Part shown: in pieces, positions 44,963-53,709 of the stretch
How positions within the stretch are numbered: position 1 is the stretch's first letter
Layout: each line of letters begins with the position of its first letter
NCBI RefSeq assembly: GCF_007993815.1
Contig: NZ_VJWE01000011.1
Location: forward strand, 806,001-870,000
Source of the DNA: Acidovorax delafieldii
GTDB lineage: Bacteria; Pseudomonadota; Gammaproteobacteria; Burkholderiales; Burkholderiaceae_C
Direction of reading: 5' to 3'
DNA: 64,000 bases
Made by a program: the position numbers and the translations under genes
Notes under the pieces: model-generated
Databases searched by the model: none
Told to the model about the DNA's origin: nothing
What the model saw: the letters and a program-made list of their open reading frames with translations, nothing else

Positions 44963-45129
44963 GTTCGAAAAACCCTCAAGTCATCACCACCCGTGTTGCG
45001 CATCGCTCGCAGCACATGAAAGAAGCCAGGCGCGCCCCCGCCAGCGCCACCAGAAATCCGGCTGTGCCGGACTGCCGGTAGCGTCTGCTGGGACCGAGGC
45101 GCGGCAGGCGCCTCAGACCTCAGAGGGAA

Positions 45130-46341
45130 TCAATCAGCGCTTCGTGACTTCTTCACGTCGGCAGCGGACGGCTGGTACTTGGCATCGGCGCCATCCAGGT
45201 AGACATAGTCGACCATCACGCCCTTGCCGCCTTCGTTCTTGGTGCGACCGACAAACGCGCCCATGGTGGCCTGATGGTCTTCAGGACGGTAGGTGATCTT
45301 GCCGAACGGGGTGTCCACCTGCAGCCCCTTGAAGGCAGCGACCAGCTTGTCGGTGTCGGTGCTCTTGGCCTTGGCAATACCAGCCGCAGCCGACTTGATC
45401 ATGCTGTAGCCCACCACCGAGCCCAGACGCGGGTAGTCCTTGAACTTGGCCTGGTACGCCTGCTCGAACGCCTTGTGTGCGGGGGTGTTGATGCCGTACC
45501 AGGGATAGCCGGTCACCAGCCAGCCGTTGGGGGCCTCGTCTTTCAGGGGGTCCATGTATTCGGGCTCGCCCGTCAACACGCTGACCACCTCGATGCCCTT
45601 GAACAGGCCGCGCGTGTTGCCTTCGCGCACGAACTTCGACAGGTCCGCGCCAAACAGCACATTGAAAACGGCGTCGGGCTTGGCATCGGACAGCGCTTGC
45701 ACGACACTGCCGGCGTCCACCCGGCCCAGTGGCGTGGCTTGCTCGGCCACAAACTCCACGTCGGGCTGGGCGGCCTTGAGCAGTTGCTTGAACGCCGCCA
45801 CGGCAGACTGCCCGTATTCGTAGTTGGGGTAGACCACGGCCCAGCGCTTTTTCTTCATCTTGGCGGCCTCGGGTACCAGCATGGCGGCCTGCATGTAGGT
45901 GCCGGGACGCAGGCGGAAGGTGTACTGGTTGCCACCCTGCCAGGTCATCTTGTCCGTCAGAGGCTCGCCTGCGAGAAAGAAGAACTTCTTCTGCTTGGCA
46001 AAGTCGGCCACTGCGAGGCCGGTGTTCGACAGGAAGGTGCCAGCCAGCACATCGACCTTCTCGCGCGACACCAGCTCTTCGGCCACACGAACGGCGTCGC
46101 CGGGGTTGGCGTTGTCGTCGCGCGTGATCAGTTCGATCTTCTTGCCATTGACGCCGCCCGCAGCGTTGATCTCATCGACCGCCAGCTCCATGCCCTTCTT
46201 GTAGGGCTCCAGGAAAGCGGGCTGCGCCTTGTAGCTGTTGACCTCGCCAATCTTGATCACGCCCTGGGCAAAAACAGGGGCCAGGGTAAGGGCCAATGCA
46301 GCCGCAGCCGTGGCACGCATGAGGTTTCGTCGCATCGTCAT
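45130..46341 (-). CDS. Branched-chain-type ABC transporter substrate-binding protein (proximal copy)
   Basis: 403 aa. Sec signal (RRNLMRATAAAALALTLAPV, cleavage after VFA), then a type 1 binding fold: VIKIGEVNSYKAQPAFLEPY, AAGGVNGKKIELITRDDNAN, RLRPGTYMQAAML and VYPNYEYGQSAVAAFKQLL. AGGAG precedes the first of two ATGs. About 170 bp separate it from the permease gene. With the distal binding protein it gives one transporter two receptors. Confidence 0.92.
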   Translation of the reverse strand: MTMRRNLMRATAAAALALTLAPVFAQGVIKIGEVNSYKAQPAFLEPYKKGMELAVDEINAAGGVNGKKIELITRDDNANPGDAVRVAEELVSREKVDVLAGTFLSNTGLAVADFAKQKKFFFLAGEPLTDKMTWQGGNQYTFRLRPGTYMQAAMLVPEAAKMKKKRWAVVYPNYEYGQSAVAAFKQLLKAAQPDVEFVAEQATPLGRVDAGSVVQALSDAKPDAVFNVLFGADLSKFVREGNTRGLFKGIEVVSVLTGEPEYMDPLKDEAPNGWLVTGYPWYGINTPAHKAFEQAYQAKFKDYPRLGSVVGYSMIKSAAAGIAKAKSTDTDKLVAAFKGLQVDTPFGKITYRPEDHQATMGAFVGRTKNEGGKGVMVDYVYLDGADAKYQPSAADVKKSRSAD

Positions 46342-46421
46342 GGGGAGACTCCTGAAGGATGGTTGGAGAGAGATCGAACGGGGGTGAGACAGGACAGGTG
46401 TGTGTTGTACGCGCGCCGGGC

Positions 46422-47006
46422 TCAGCGCAGGCCGTCAACGCCTTTTATCTCAGAGGCCGTGAGGCCGCCGACACGTGGCAATGGCCGCCCGCTGTCGGTC
46501 ACGACGACGGCCACCACGATTTCATTGGCCCGCGGTGCATCGGCTACACGGGCTTCCATGGCGTCGAAATGGCTGCGCACGTAAGCCGCATCCTTGTGGC
46601 CCAGGGGCACGTCGATGGCCGTGCCGAGGCCGCCCATCTTCTTGCTGGATGGGACCAACGCGGCGCCCTTCTCGACAGCCACACGCAGTGGTGCGCCCAG
46701 CTTGGGGTGGAGGATGGCGGCGGCGTGCTCCAGCTCGCCCGCCTCGCCCACGATGGCGGCCTTTCCGTAGCTGTGCGCATCGCCCGGGGCAATGCCCAGG
46801 GCCTGCACGCAGCGGGCGCCCAGAAGGCCTCCCAGCTCCTCACCGATGGCGATGAGTTCGTCGAGGTTTTCCACATAACGTCCGGCAAAGGGGTTCTCGA
46901 TCACGGCCATGGCCAGCGCCTTGCGCACCGGGGGCTGAACGTCACGCCCCATTTCAACGCGGACCTCGTCGGTCTGGACGATGATCTTTCGAATCTTGGC
47001 TGGCAT
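46422..47006 (-). CDS. DUF1185 (amino acid synthesis) family protein, paralogue A
   Basis: 194 aa. It shares with its upstream neighbour the family blocks ENPFAGRY, SYGKAAIVGEAGELEHAAA, LVPSSKKMGG, D-V-P-L-G-H-K-D-A-A-Y-V-R-S-H-F-D and RVGGL. No catalytic role is established to my knowledge; the family name is historical. Two tandem paralogues in an operon with 6-hydroxynicotinate reductase suggest a heteromer or two related steps after ring opening, which is inference only. Confidence 0.85.
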   Translation of the reverse strand: MPAKIRKIIVQTDEVRVEMGRDVQPPVRKALAMAVIENPFAGRYVENLDELIAIGEELGGLLGARCVQALGIAPGDAHSYGKAAIVGEAGELEHAAAILHPKLGAPLRVAVEKGAALVPSSKKMGGLGTAIDVPLGHKDAAYVRSHFDAMEARVADAPRANEIVVAVVVTDSGRPLPRVGGLTASEIKGVDGLR

Positions 47007-47061
47007 TTTTTGGCTCCTTGGGATCTTGTCTTGTTCGATGGTGTGCGGGTCGGCGGGCGGC

Positions 47062-47703
47062 TCAGCGCAGGCCGTTCCACTGGCTGATGTCTGCCGCCTT
47101 GAGCCCTCCGACGCGGGCGTGGATGCGCGGGCCCGTGGTCATGGCAAGTATGAACACGATCTCATCAGCGGATGGCGCGCCGGGAACACGCACTTCGATC
47201 GCGTCGAAATGGCTGCGTACGTAGCTGGCGTTGATATGGGTGAGCGGCACATCCAGCGCTGCACCGGGGCCGCCCACTTTCTTGGTGGAGGGCACGATGG
47301 ACAGCGCATTCGCGGGCTGCCCGGTCTTCTCTTCGGCCTGGCCCTTGGCGTAGGCGTTGCGGTCGCCCTTCCAGCCCAGCAGTTCGCGCATGGCGTAGCC
47401 GCCGGGCACATGCCACAGCGCGCCGTGTTCCAGCTCACCCGCCGCGCCCACGATGGCGCCTTTGCCATAGGTCTCGATGCGCTCGGCAGGCACCGCCATG
47501 GCCTTCAGGAGGCGCTGGGCCATGTCCAGCCCCACGTCCTGCAGCGCGTCCATCATGGGGAGGATGTCGGGCTCGTACCGCCCCGCAAACGGGTTTGTCA
47601 GCACCGCGCCGATGGCACCGCGCAGCAGCGGCACGTCGGCCACCGGCCCGAATTCGTGCCGGATTTCCTCAAGATGGGTGAAAACGCTTCGTATCTGGAT
47701 CAT
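47062..47703 (-). CDS. DUF1185 (amino acid synthesis) family protein, paralogue B
   Basis: 213 aa. Same family as the following gene: TNPFAGRY, TYGKGAIVGAAGELEHGAL, IVPSTKKVGGPGAALDVPL, HINASYVRSHFDAIEVRV and RVGGLKAADI. It has an extra segment of about 19 residues (GWKGDRNAYAKGQAEEKTG region) absent from paralogue A. It begins 21 bp after UPF0280, so it belongs to the same unit. Function unknown. Confidence 0.85.
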   Translation of the reverse strand: MIQIRSVFTHLEEIRHEFGPVADVPLLRGAIGAVLTNPFAGRYEPDILPMMDALQDVGLDMAQRLLKAMAVPAERIETYGKGAIVGAAGELEHGALWHVPGGYAMRELLGWKGDRNAYAKGQAEEKTGQPANALSIVPSTKKVGGPGAALDVPLTHINASYVRSHFDAIEVRVPGAPSADEIVFILAMTTGPRIHARVGGLKAADISQWNGLR

Positions 47704-47724
47704 TCTGGAGACCTGTGCATTTCG

Positions 47725-48657
47725 TTAAGCAAATACTGAACCAACTTCCGATGCCACCGCCGGATCCCGGGGCCATACCGCATCCGCCAGCGCCTGGGGC
47801 GCCGAGGTCGCCACGAACTGCCCCTGGCACGCCAGCAGCGCAAACCACAGCAGGCCGCTGGACTGCAATTCTTGCGCTTTTTGCAGCCCCTGGTGCAATG
47901 CCCGGGCCACCAGCTCCCTGGGCAAGGCAGGGACATCCACGGTGACAGGAATGGCCCCCAGGTCACTGTCGTCCCGCACCTGCCACGCGGGCCTGCGCAC
48001 AATCCGCGCATCGGCCACATCCACCGCGTTGGCCACGATGGTTGCGGCCGTATCGGCCTGCGCCGCCGAACGCGCCAGCACCGTGACGCTGTCCGCAATG
48101 CCCAGCGACTGGCTGCGCCCGCGCCACCCACTGGTGGCCACACCGCGCACCGGCATGTCGCTGTCGATGCGGATCTGCCCATCCAGCACCAAGCCGTTGC
48201 GCATCTGTGCAGCGTTGAGTGCAGCGATATCAGCGTACACCCCCACCGTGACCGACTGGCCCGGCGCCAGGTGCAGCGCAATGTCGCCCCCATTGTTGAC
48301 CCAGGCCCGGTCTATGCCCTGCTGGTCGTAGCACGCCAGAATTTCCTGGGCCACCGCACCCGCCACCGCAGCCATCGACGTGATGAAGCCTGCGCGGTAG
48401 GGGCTGCAGGCCGCCCACATGCGACGCGCCACCACGCCCTGCAAAGTGCAGTGCGCACCCACCGGCGCCCGCAGGCCAGGGAGTTCACTCACCAGCTCCT
48501 GCAGCAGCCCTTCAAAACGTTGCCAGGCGCGCTCGTGCGCGTGGGCCACGGCGTCGCGCGCCCCTTCGGCCTGAAGGATGAGGTCCATCGGGCCATGCTG
48601 GAAATGCCAGCGGCCGTCGGAAAGGAGTTTGCGGCAAGCGTTCACAGCGCGGCTCAC
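47725..48657 (-). CDS. UPF0280 (ApbE-like superfamily) protein
   Basis: 310 aa starting with GTG that directly abuts the preceding stop. Family blocks: G-P-M-D-L-I-L-Q-A-E-G, SPYRAGFITSMAAVAGAVAQEIL, AWVNNGGDIALHL, GVATSGWRGRSQSLGIADSVTVLA and A-A-T-I-V-A-N-A-V-D. UPF0280 resembles FAD:protein FMN transferases. In this operon it may mature a flavin or other centre of the reductase, but the usual ApbE target motif (D/E-x-x-S/T-G-A-S/T) is not evident in the neighbour. Function therefore open. Confidence 0.85.
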   Translation of the reverse strand: MSRAVNACRKLLSDGRWHFQHGPMDLILQAEGARDAVAHAHERAWQRFEGLLQELVSELPGLRAPVGAHCTLQGVVARRMWAACSPYRAGFITSMAAVAGAVAQEILACYDQQGIDRAWVNNGGDIALHLAPGQSVTVGVYADIAALNAAQMRNGLVLDGQIRIDSDMPVRGVATSGWRGRSQSLGIADSVTVLARSAAQADTAATIVANAVDVADARIVRRPAWQVRDDSDLGAIPVTVDVPALPRELVARALHQGLQKAQELQSSGLLWFALLACQGQFVATSAPQALADAVWPRDPAVASEVGSVFA

Positions 48658-50277
48658 TCAGCCTAGCAGGGGTGGGCGGCCCAGCGGCCACGGATTGGCC
48701 GCGGGCAAGGTCTGCCACACGCGCGCCTGCGGCGCCCCGTCGTTGTGCCACGCACCGCGCTCCAGCACTTCGCGCAGGCTGCGAATTTGTTCGGTGTGCC
48801 CGCCCAGCGCTTCGTAGTCCGCGCGGCGCATGCTGAACTCGATGGGTGCCACGATGGCGGGCGTGGGCACGGTGCCAAAGCTGTTGTCCGGCATGCGCAG
48901 CACGTCGGCCATCACGGTGATACCGCCGCCCGGCCATACATAGGCAGGGGCACCGCCACAGGTCACGTTGACCAGCGCGTTTTTGATGGAGCGCGTGAGC
49001 AGCACCGGGTTCTCGGTGACCCCCGCGCGCAGGCTGCCGCCGGCTCCGCCAAGGAACAGCACAGACGCCAGCGAGGGCTCGCAGTTTTCGCCGATGCGGT
49101 CCACGATGCGGCGCACCTCGGCCGGCATTTCGGCTTCGACCGGATGGAGTTGCTCGTCCAGCACGTACCAGGAGGCATGCTCCCCGGTGGTGGAGGTCAT
49201 CAACAAGCGCAGCCCCGGCCAGGCCACGGATTCGTCCCAGCCCTCGATGATGGACAGCGGGTCGGCAATGTCGGTGCCGCCCCAGCCGGTGCCCGGGTTG
49301 GCCACCTGAAAGTAACGGCCCGGTGTGGACTTGCGCCCGCGCATCTGAATGCCCGAAGGCTTCATGTCGAGGCAACGGCCCGCCTGGTGCTCGGTGAGCA
49401 CGCCGGTGATGTGGTCGTCCACCACCACCACCTCGTCCGCATGGCCGAAGAACTGGCGCGCAAAGATGCCAATGGCCGCCGAGCCGCAGCCCACGCGCAT
49501 GCGCTGCTCGGCCACACCGTTGACGATGGGCGCACGCCCCGCCTGGATCACGAGCTGCGAGCCGCCGTCGATGGTGAACTCCACCGCCTGCTTGTTGCCC
49601 AGCGCCTGCATCATCTCGGCGGTGATGCGGCCTTCCTTCTTGGTGCCACCCGTGAGGTGGTGCACGCCGCCCAGCGACAGCATCTGCGAGCCGTATTCGG
49701 CCGTGGTCACATGGCCCACCACCTCGCCCTTGCAGCGCACGTTGGCCTGCTCCGAGCCGAGGAAGCGGTCGGTATCGATCTTCACCTTGAAGCTGCAGTA
49801 GCTGAAGATGCCCTCAGTGACCACGGTGACCATGTCCGCGCCATCGGTTTTGGAGCCCACGATGAAGGGCGCGGGCTTGTAGTCAGGGTAGGTGGTGGAT
49901 GAGCCCACGCCTGTCACGAACACTTCTTCCGACAGCAGCAGATCGCCGTTCCATGCGGGTTCAGGAGCCACTTCGGTCCCAGCATCTTCTGCAGCCTCAG
50001 CGCGGCCCGCAAATGGCACCAGCGTGGCCTCACCCGCCTCCAGCGTCTTGCGCAGCAACACCACCGGGTCCAGCCGCACCAGCACGCCCGCCTGGTTGGC
50101 GTAGCGGTCGCAAGCGCCTGCGCGGCCTTCGGAAATCTGGCACAGCACCGGACACGCATTGCACTCGACCTTGGCGGCGTTCATGCGCTCGTTGCGCGGC
50201 CGGGCGCGCTCCAGCACCTGCGGCAACTCTGGCGCATCCATACCCGGCAGCCCATCGGTCTTGGTGTGTTCAGTCAT
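48658..50277 (-). CDS. 6-hydroxynicotinate reductase-like iron-sulfur protein
   Basis: 539 aa. The N-terminus has a Cys cluster V-E-C-N-A-C-P-V-L-C with a fourth Cys in G-A-C-D-R-Y, suited to a 4Fe-4S centre. Later parts include VGSSTTYPDYKPAPFIVGSK, VRCKGEVVGHVTTAEYGSQM, GGVHHLTGG and VTCGGAPAYVWPGGGI. I recognise it as the protein family annotated 6-hydroxynicotinate reductase, which in Eubacterium barkeri reduces 6-hydroxynicotinate to 1,4,5,6-tetrahydro-6-oxonicotinate with reduced ferredoxin. The neighbouring ferredoxin, reductase and enamidase genes agree. Start 50277 (MTEHTKTDG) is favoured; an in-frame ATG at 50340 exists. Confidence 0.8.
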   Translation of the reverse strand: MTEHTKTDGLPGMDAPELPQVLERARPRNERMNAAKVECNACPVLCQISEGRAGACDRYANQAGVLVRLDPVVLLRKTLEAGEATLVPFAGRAEAAEDAGTEVAPEPAWNGDLLLSEEVFVTGVGSSTTYPDYKPAPFIVGSKTDGADMVTVVTEGIFSYCSFKVKIDTDRFLGSEQANVRCKGEVVGHVTTAEYGSQMLSLGGVHHLTGGTKKEGRITAEMMQALGNKQAVEFTIDGGSQLVIQAGRAPIVNGVAEQRMRVGCGSAAIGIFARQFFGHADEVVVVDDHITGVLTEHQAGRCLDMKPSGIQMRGRKSTPGRYFQVANPGTGWGGTDIADPLSIIEGWDESVAWPGLRLLMTSTTGEHASWYVLDEQLHPVEAEMPAEVRRIVDRIGENCEPSLASVLFLGGAGGSLRAGVTENPVLLTRSIKNALVNVTCGGAPAYVWPGGGITVMADVLRMPDNSFGTVPTPAIVAPIEFSMRRADYEALGGHTEQIRSLREVLERGAWHNDGAPQARVWQTLPAANPWPLGRPPLLG

Positions 50278-50332
50278 CGTGGCGACCCATTCATTGCTTT
50301 GTTGCAAGCGCTTGTACACGCATTGCATTTTG

Positions 50333-50386
50333 TGTAGCATTCACTTAACTTAAATGTTGTGAACACTACATTCGATGTCAATGTAG
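50333..50386. promoter_or_regulatory. Paired inverted repeats in the divergent hnr-like/fdxA promoter region
   Basis: CTACATT-N7-AATGTAG (50366-50386) is a perfect palindrome. It shares its CTACA with a second, imperfect one: TGTAGCATTCAC (50333-50344) facing GTGAACACTACA (50359-50370), 10 of 12 matching. Three TGTAG half-sites thus sit at a spacing suited to a dimeric regulator; the TetR protein encoded at 51676 is the obvious candidate. Confidence 0.7.
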
Positions 50387-50452
50387 CGGAATCGATCAGA
50401 CTCTGCAATGGTGTTTTTGCGCCCCCAAAAATGGTGCATGAGGAGCCCCAAA

Positions 50453-50782
50453 ATGACGCACGTTGTGACAGACGCCTGCATTCGGTGCAAGTACACCGAC
50501 TGCGTCGATGTGTGCCCTGTCGATTGCTTCAAGGAAGGGCCGGAATACCTGGTCATTGACCCGGACGAATGCATCGACTGCGCGGTGTGCATTCCGGAGT
50601 GCCCGGCCAACGCCATCTATGCCGAAGACGACCTGCCCGAGGGCATGGAAATCTTCCTGCAGTTCAACAAAAAGCTGGCGCCCACGCTCCCCACAATCAC
50701 CAAAAGAAAAGCGGCTTTGCCAGATGCGGAACAATGGAGGGTTGTGAGCCACAAGCTTTCAGGCCTGAACATTGCGCTGTAG
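50453..50782 (+). CDS. fdxA: 7Fe ferredoxin FdxA
   Basis: 109 aa. [20 protein letters not shown] then CPVDCF supplies the 3Fe-4S/4Fe-4S Cys set, and [18 protein letters not shown] the second. The C-terminal extension ([19 protein letters not shown]) is the usual Azotobacter FdI type. Start 50453 has AGGAG ten bases upstream. It opens the plus-strand unit opposite the 6-hydroxynicotinate reductase-like gene and is its likely electron donor. Confidence 0.93.
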   Translation: MTHVVTDACIRCKYTDCVDVCPVDCFKEGPEYLVIDPDECIDCAVCIPECPANAIYAEDDLPEGMEIFLQFNKKLAPTLPTITKRKAALPDAEQWRVVSHKLSGLNIAL

Positions 50783-50848
50783 AGCGCATGGGGCCCTGCT
50801 CTTCAGCCAAATTCCTTATTTGCTTCCAACTTTTCCATCTAACGCACC

Positions 50849-51625
50849 ATGAGCGCCTTTCTTGACGAACGCGTCCTGACGGTCCACCACTGGACGGACC
50901 GCCTTTTCTCCTTCACCACCACGCGCGACACCGCGCTGCGCTTCTCCAACGGCCATTTCACGATGATTGGCCTGCGCGGCGAAAACGGCAAACCCCTGCT
51001 GCGCGCCTACAGCATCGTGAGCCCCAACTACGAAGAGCACCTGGAGTTCCTCTCCATCAAGGTGCCCGACGGCCCGCTGACCTCGCGCCTGCAGCACATC
51101 AAGGTGGGCGACACCATCGTGGTCGGCAAGAAGCCCACAGGCACCCTGCTGATCGACTACCTGCTGCCCGCCAAGCGGCTGTACATGCTCTCCACCGGCA
51201 CGGGCGTGGCCCCGTTCCTGAGCTTGATCCGCGACCCCGAGACTTATGAGAAGTTCGAGGAAGTCATCCTGGTGCACGGCGTGCGCGAGGTGAAGGAGCT
51301 GGCCTACCACGACTACATCACGCAGGAGCTGCCACAACACGAGTTCCTGGGCGAGATGGTCACCAAGCAGCTCAAGTACTACCCCACCGTGACGCGCGAG
51401 CCTTTCAAGCACCAGGGCCGTGTGACCACCGTGATCGAAAACGGCCAGATGGCCCGCGACCTGGGCCTGCCCGCACTCAACCCCACCGAAGATCGCGTGA
51501 TGATCTGCGGCAGCCCCGAAATGCTGCGCGACCTCAAGCACATGATGGAAGAGCGTGGCTTCAAGGAAGGCAACACCACGAAGCCCGGCGACTTCGTGAT
51601 CGAGCGCGCGTTCGCAGAGCAGTGA
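50849..51625 (+). CDS. fpr: Ferredoxin-NADP+ reductase
   Basis: 258 aa. FAD site RAYSIVSPNYEEHLEFLSI, NADP site STGTGVAPFLSL, V-M-I-C-G-S-P-E-M and the C-terminal VIERAFAEQ of bacterial Fpr enzymes. It moves electrons between NADPH and ferredoxin in the cytosol. Next to fdxA in this locus it would supply reduced ferredoxin for ring reduction of 6-hydroxynicotinate. Confidence 0.93.
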   Translation: MSAFLDERVLTVHHWTDRLFSFTTTRDTALRFSNGHFTMIGLRGENGKPLLRAYSIVSPNYEEHLEFLSIKVPDGPLTSRLQHIKVGDTIVVGKKPTGTLLIDYLLPAKRLYMLSTGTGVAPFLSLIRDPETYEKFEEVILVHGVREVKELAYHDYITQELPQHEFLGEMVTKQLKYYPTVTREPFKHQGRVTTVIENGQMARDLGLPALNPTEDRVMICGSPEMLRDLKHMMEERGFKEGNTTKPGDFVIERAFAEQ

Positions 51626-51675
51626 TCCCCCGGCGGCCCCCTTACCGGGGCCCGCCTCATCCACCAGGACCCGCC

Positions 51676-52392
51676 ATGTCTGCCACTCCCACCAAGACCC
51701 GGACCGCGTCCCCCCGCGCAGCCTCTGCCCGCAAGACGGGCGTGCGCGAGCAGGCCGCACAGACCACGCGCGACAACATCCTGAAGGCGGCGACCAAGGT
51801 GTTCGCCCGCTACGGCTACGAAGGCGGCAGCGTGGAGAAGATCTCCAAGGCGGCCAAGTCCTTCGACCGGATGATCTATTACTACTTCGGCAGCAAGGAA
51901 GGCCTGTTCATCGAAGTGCTGGAGGAAACCTACCGGCGCATGAACGACGCGGAATCCAAACTGGACCTGGACACCGCCAAGCCGGTCGAGGCGCTGCATG
52001 CGGTGATCCGCTTTGTGGTGGGCTACTACCGCGAGAACCCCGAGTTCATCACGCTGCTCAACACCGAGAACCTGCACAAGGGCAAGCACATCTCCAAGTC
52101 GATGCGCGCCCGCGAATACTCGTCACCCGCCATCGAGGTGATCCGCCGCGTGCTGGAGAGCGGCCAGGCGCAAGGGCTGTTCCGCAAGGACGTGTCGGCG
52201 CGCGACGTGTACCTGCTGATCGCCGCCACGGGCTACTTCTACATGTCCAACCGGCACACGCTGTCGGCCTTTCTGGGCGAAGACCTGGAGACGCCCGACG
52301 CGCTGGCGCACTGGGAATCGTTTGTCATCGACAGCGTGCTGCGCACCGTGGCACCCGGCCCCAGCCTGCCCAAGGGCAGGGCAGCGGCCTGA
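51676..52392 (+). CDS. TetR-family transcriptional regulator
   Basis: 238 aa. A basic N-terminal tail (1-35) precedes the TetR HTH: RDNILKAATKVFARYGYEGG, VEKISKAAKSFDRMIYYYFG, SKEGLFIEVLEE. The C-terminal helical domain would bind the effector. It is the third gene of the plus-strand unit and likely controls both divergent units through the palindromes at 50333-50386; a nicotinate-pathway intermediate would be the effector. Start 51676 gives MSATPTKTRT. Confidence 0.9.
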   Translation: MSATPTKTRTASPRAASARKTGVREQAAQTTRDNILKAATKVFARYGYEGGSVEKISKAAKSFDRMIYYYFGSKEGLFIEVLEETYRRMNDAESKLDLDTAKPVEALHAVIRFVVGYYRENPEFITLLNTENLHKGKHISKSMRAREYSSPAIEVIRRVLESGQAQGLFRKDVSARDVYLLIAATGYFYMSNRHTLSAFLGEDLETPDALAHWESFVIDSVLRTVAPGPSLPKGRAAA

Positions 52393-52460
52393 ATCAACAA
52401 GAGATTTTTCCCTGCGGGGTGCCGCGTGGTGCCCCGCCCACCACCCCACGAGGAGAATCC

Positions 52461-53648
52461 ATGGCAGAAGCAGCAGCAGGCGGCAAATCGGGCAAGGTCG
52501 TCATCCAGAACATCGGTCTTTTGTTGTCGGGCGACCTGGACCACCCCATCCTCGACGCCGACACCATCGTGGTGAATGACGGCCTCATCGTGGCCGTGGG
52601 CCGCTACAAGGACTGCGATACCGACCACGCCAACACCGTGATCGACGCACGCCAGACCTGTGTGGCGCCGGGCCTGATCGACAGCCATGTGCACCCCGTG
52701 TTTGGCGACTGGACGCCGCGCCAGAACCAGATCGGCTGGATCGACTCGACCATGAACGGCGGCGTGACCACCATGGTCTCGGCCGGTGAAGTGCACCTGC
52801 CCGGCCGGCCCAAGGACATCGTGGGCCTGAAGGCGCTGGCCATCACCGCGCAGCGCTCGTTCGACAACTTCCGCCCCGGCGGCGTGAAGGTGATTGCAGG
52901 CGCCCCGGTGATCGAGAAAGGCATGACCGAGCAGGACTTCAAGGACCTCGCCGACGCCGGCGTGACCCTGCTGGGTGAAGTGGGCCTGGGCTCCGTCAAG
53001 GCGGGCTACGAAGCCCAGCAGATGGTGGCCTGGGCGCGCAAGCACGGCATCCAGAGCACCATCCATACGGGCGGCCCGTCCATCCCGGGCTCGGGCCTGA
53101 TCGACAAGGACGTGGTGCTGGAGGCTGATGCCGACGTGATCGGCCACATCAACGGCGGCCACACCTCGCTGCCCTGGAAGCATGTGTGCGAGCTGTGCGA
53201 GAAGTCGTCCCGCGCGATCGAGCTGGTGCACAACGGCAACGAGAAAATCGCCATCCAGGCCGCGCGGGCGGCCATCGAGCTCAAGTGCCCGCACCGCGTG
53301 ATTTTGGGCACAGACGGTCCGGCCGGCTCGGGCGTGCAGCCGCTGGGCATGCTGCGCATGATTGCGCTGATCTCCAGCTTTGCCGACATCCCCGCCGAAC
53401 TGGTGTTCTGCTTTGCCACGGGCAACACGGCGCGCATCCGCAACCTGAACTGCGGCCTGATCGAGGTGGGCCGCGCGGCCGACTTCGTCTTCATGGACCG
53501 CGCCCAGCACACCGCCGGTGCCACGCTACTGGAGAGCGTGCAGCTGGGCGACATCCCGGGCATTGGCATGGTGATGATCGACGGCCTGGTGCGCTGCGGG
53601 CGCAGCCGCAATACGCCGCCTGCCACTGAAATCCCTGTGGTGCTGTAG
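52461..53648 (+). CDS. Enamidase (amidohydrolase superfamily)
   Basis: 395 aa. Metal-site motifs: G-L-I-D-S-H-V-H-P, GEVGLGSVK, TIHTGGPSIPGSG, HINGGHTSLP and ILGTDGPAGSG. It closely follows my recollection of Eubacterium barkeri enamidase, sharing L-S-G-D near the N-terminus, P-G-R-P-K-D, H-T-G-G, H-I-N-G-G, G-D-I-P-G-I and the C-terminal S-R-N-T-P-P-A. Enamidase opens 1,4,5,6-tetrahydro-6-oxonicotinate to 2-formylglutarate and ammonia, the step after 6-hydroxynicotinate reductase. GAGGAG precedes the start. Last gene of the plus-strand unit, closed by a terminator. Confidence 0.88.
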   Translation: MAEAAAGGKSGKVVIQNIGLLLSGDLDHPILDADTIVVNDGLIVAVGRYKDCDTDHANTVIDARQTCVAPGLIDSHVHPVFGDWTPRQNQIGWIDSTMNGGVTTMVSAGEVHLPGRPKDIVGLKALAITAQRSFDNFRPGGVKVIAGAPVIEKGMTEQDFKDLADAGVTLLGEVGLGSVKAGYEAQQMVAWARKHGIQSTIHTGGPSIPGSGLIDKDVVLEADADVIGHINGGHTSLPWKHVCELCEKSSRAIELVHNGNEKIAIQAARAAIELKCPHRVILGTDGPAGSGVQPLGMLRMIALISSFADIPAELVFCFATGNTARIRNLNCGLIEVGRAADFVFMDRAQHTAGATLLESVQLGDIPGIGMVMIDGLVRCGRSRNTPPATEIPVVL

Positions 53649-53662
53649 CCCGCGCCGCACAC

Positions 53663-53698
53663 AAAAAGCAAAGCCCGCTTTCGCGGGCTTTGCTTTTT
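53663..53698. terminator. Bidirectional Rho-independent terminator
   Basis: A perfect 16-bp stem (AAAAAGCAAAGCCCGC / GCGGGCTTTGCTTTTT) with loop TTTC, T-run on both strands. It separates the enamidase gene from the convergent glycine-zipper gene. Confidence 0.95.
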
Positions 53699-53709
53699 CC
53701 CTACCTGAC

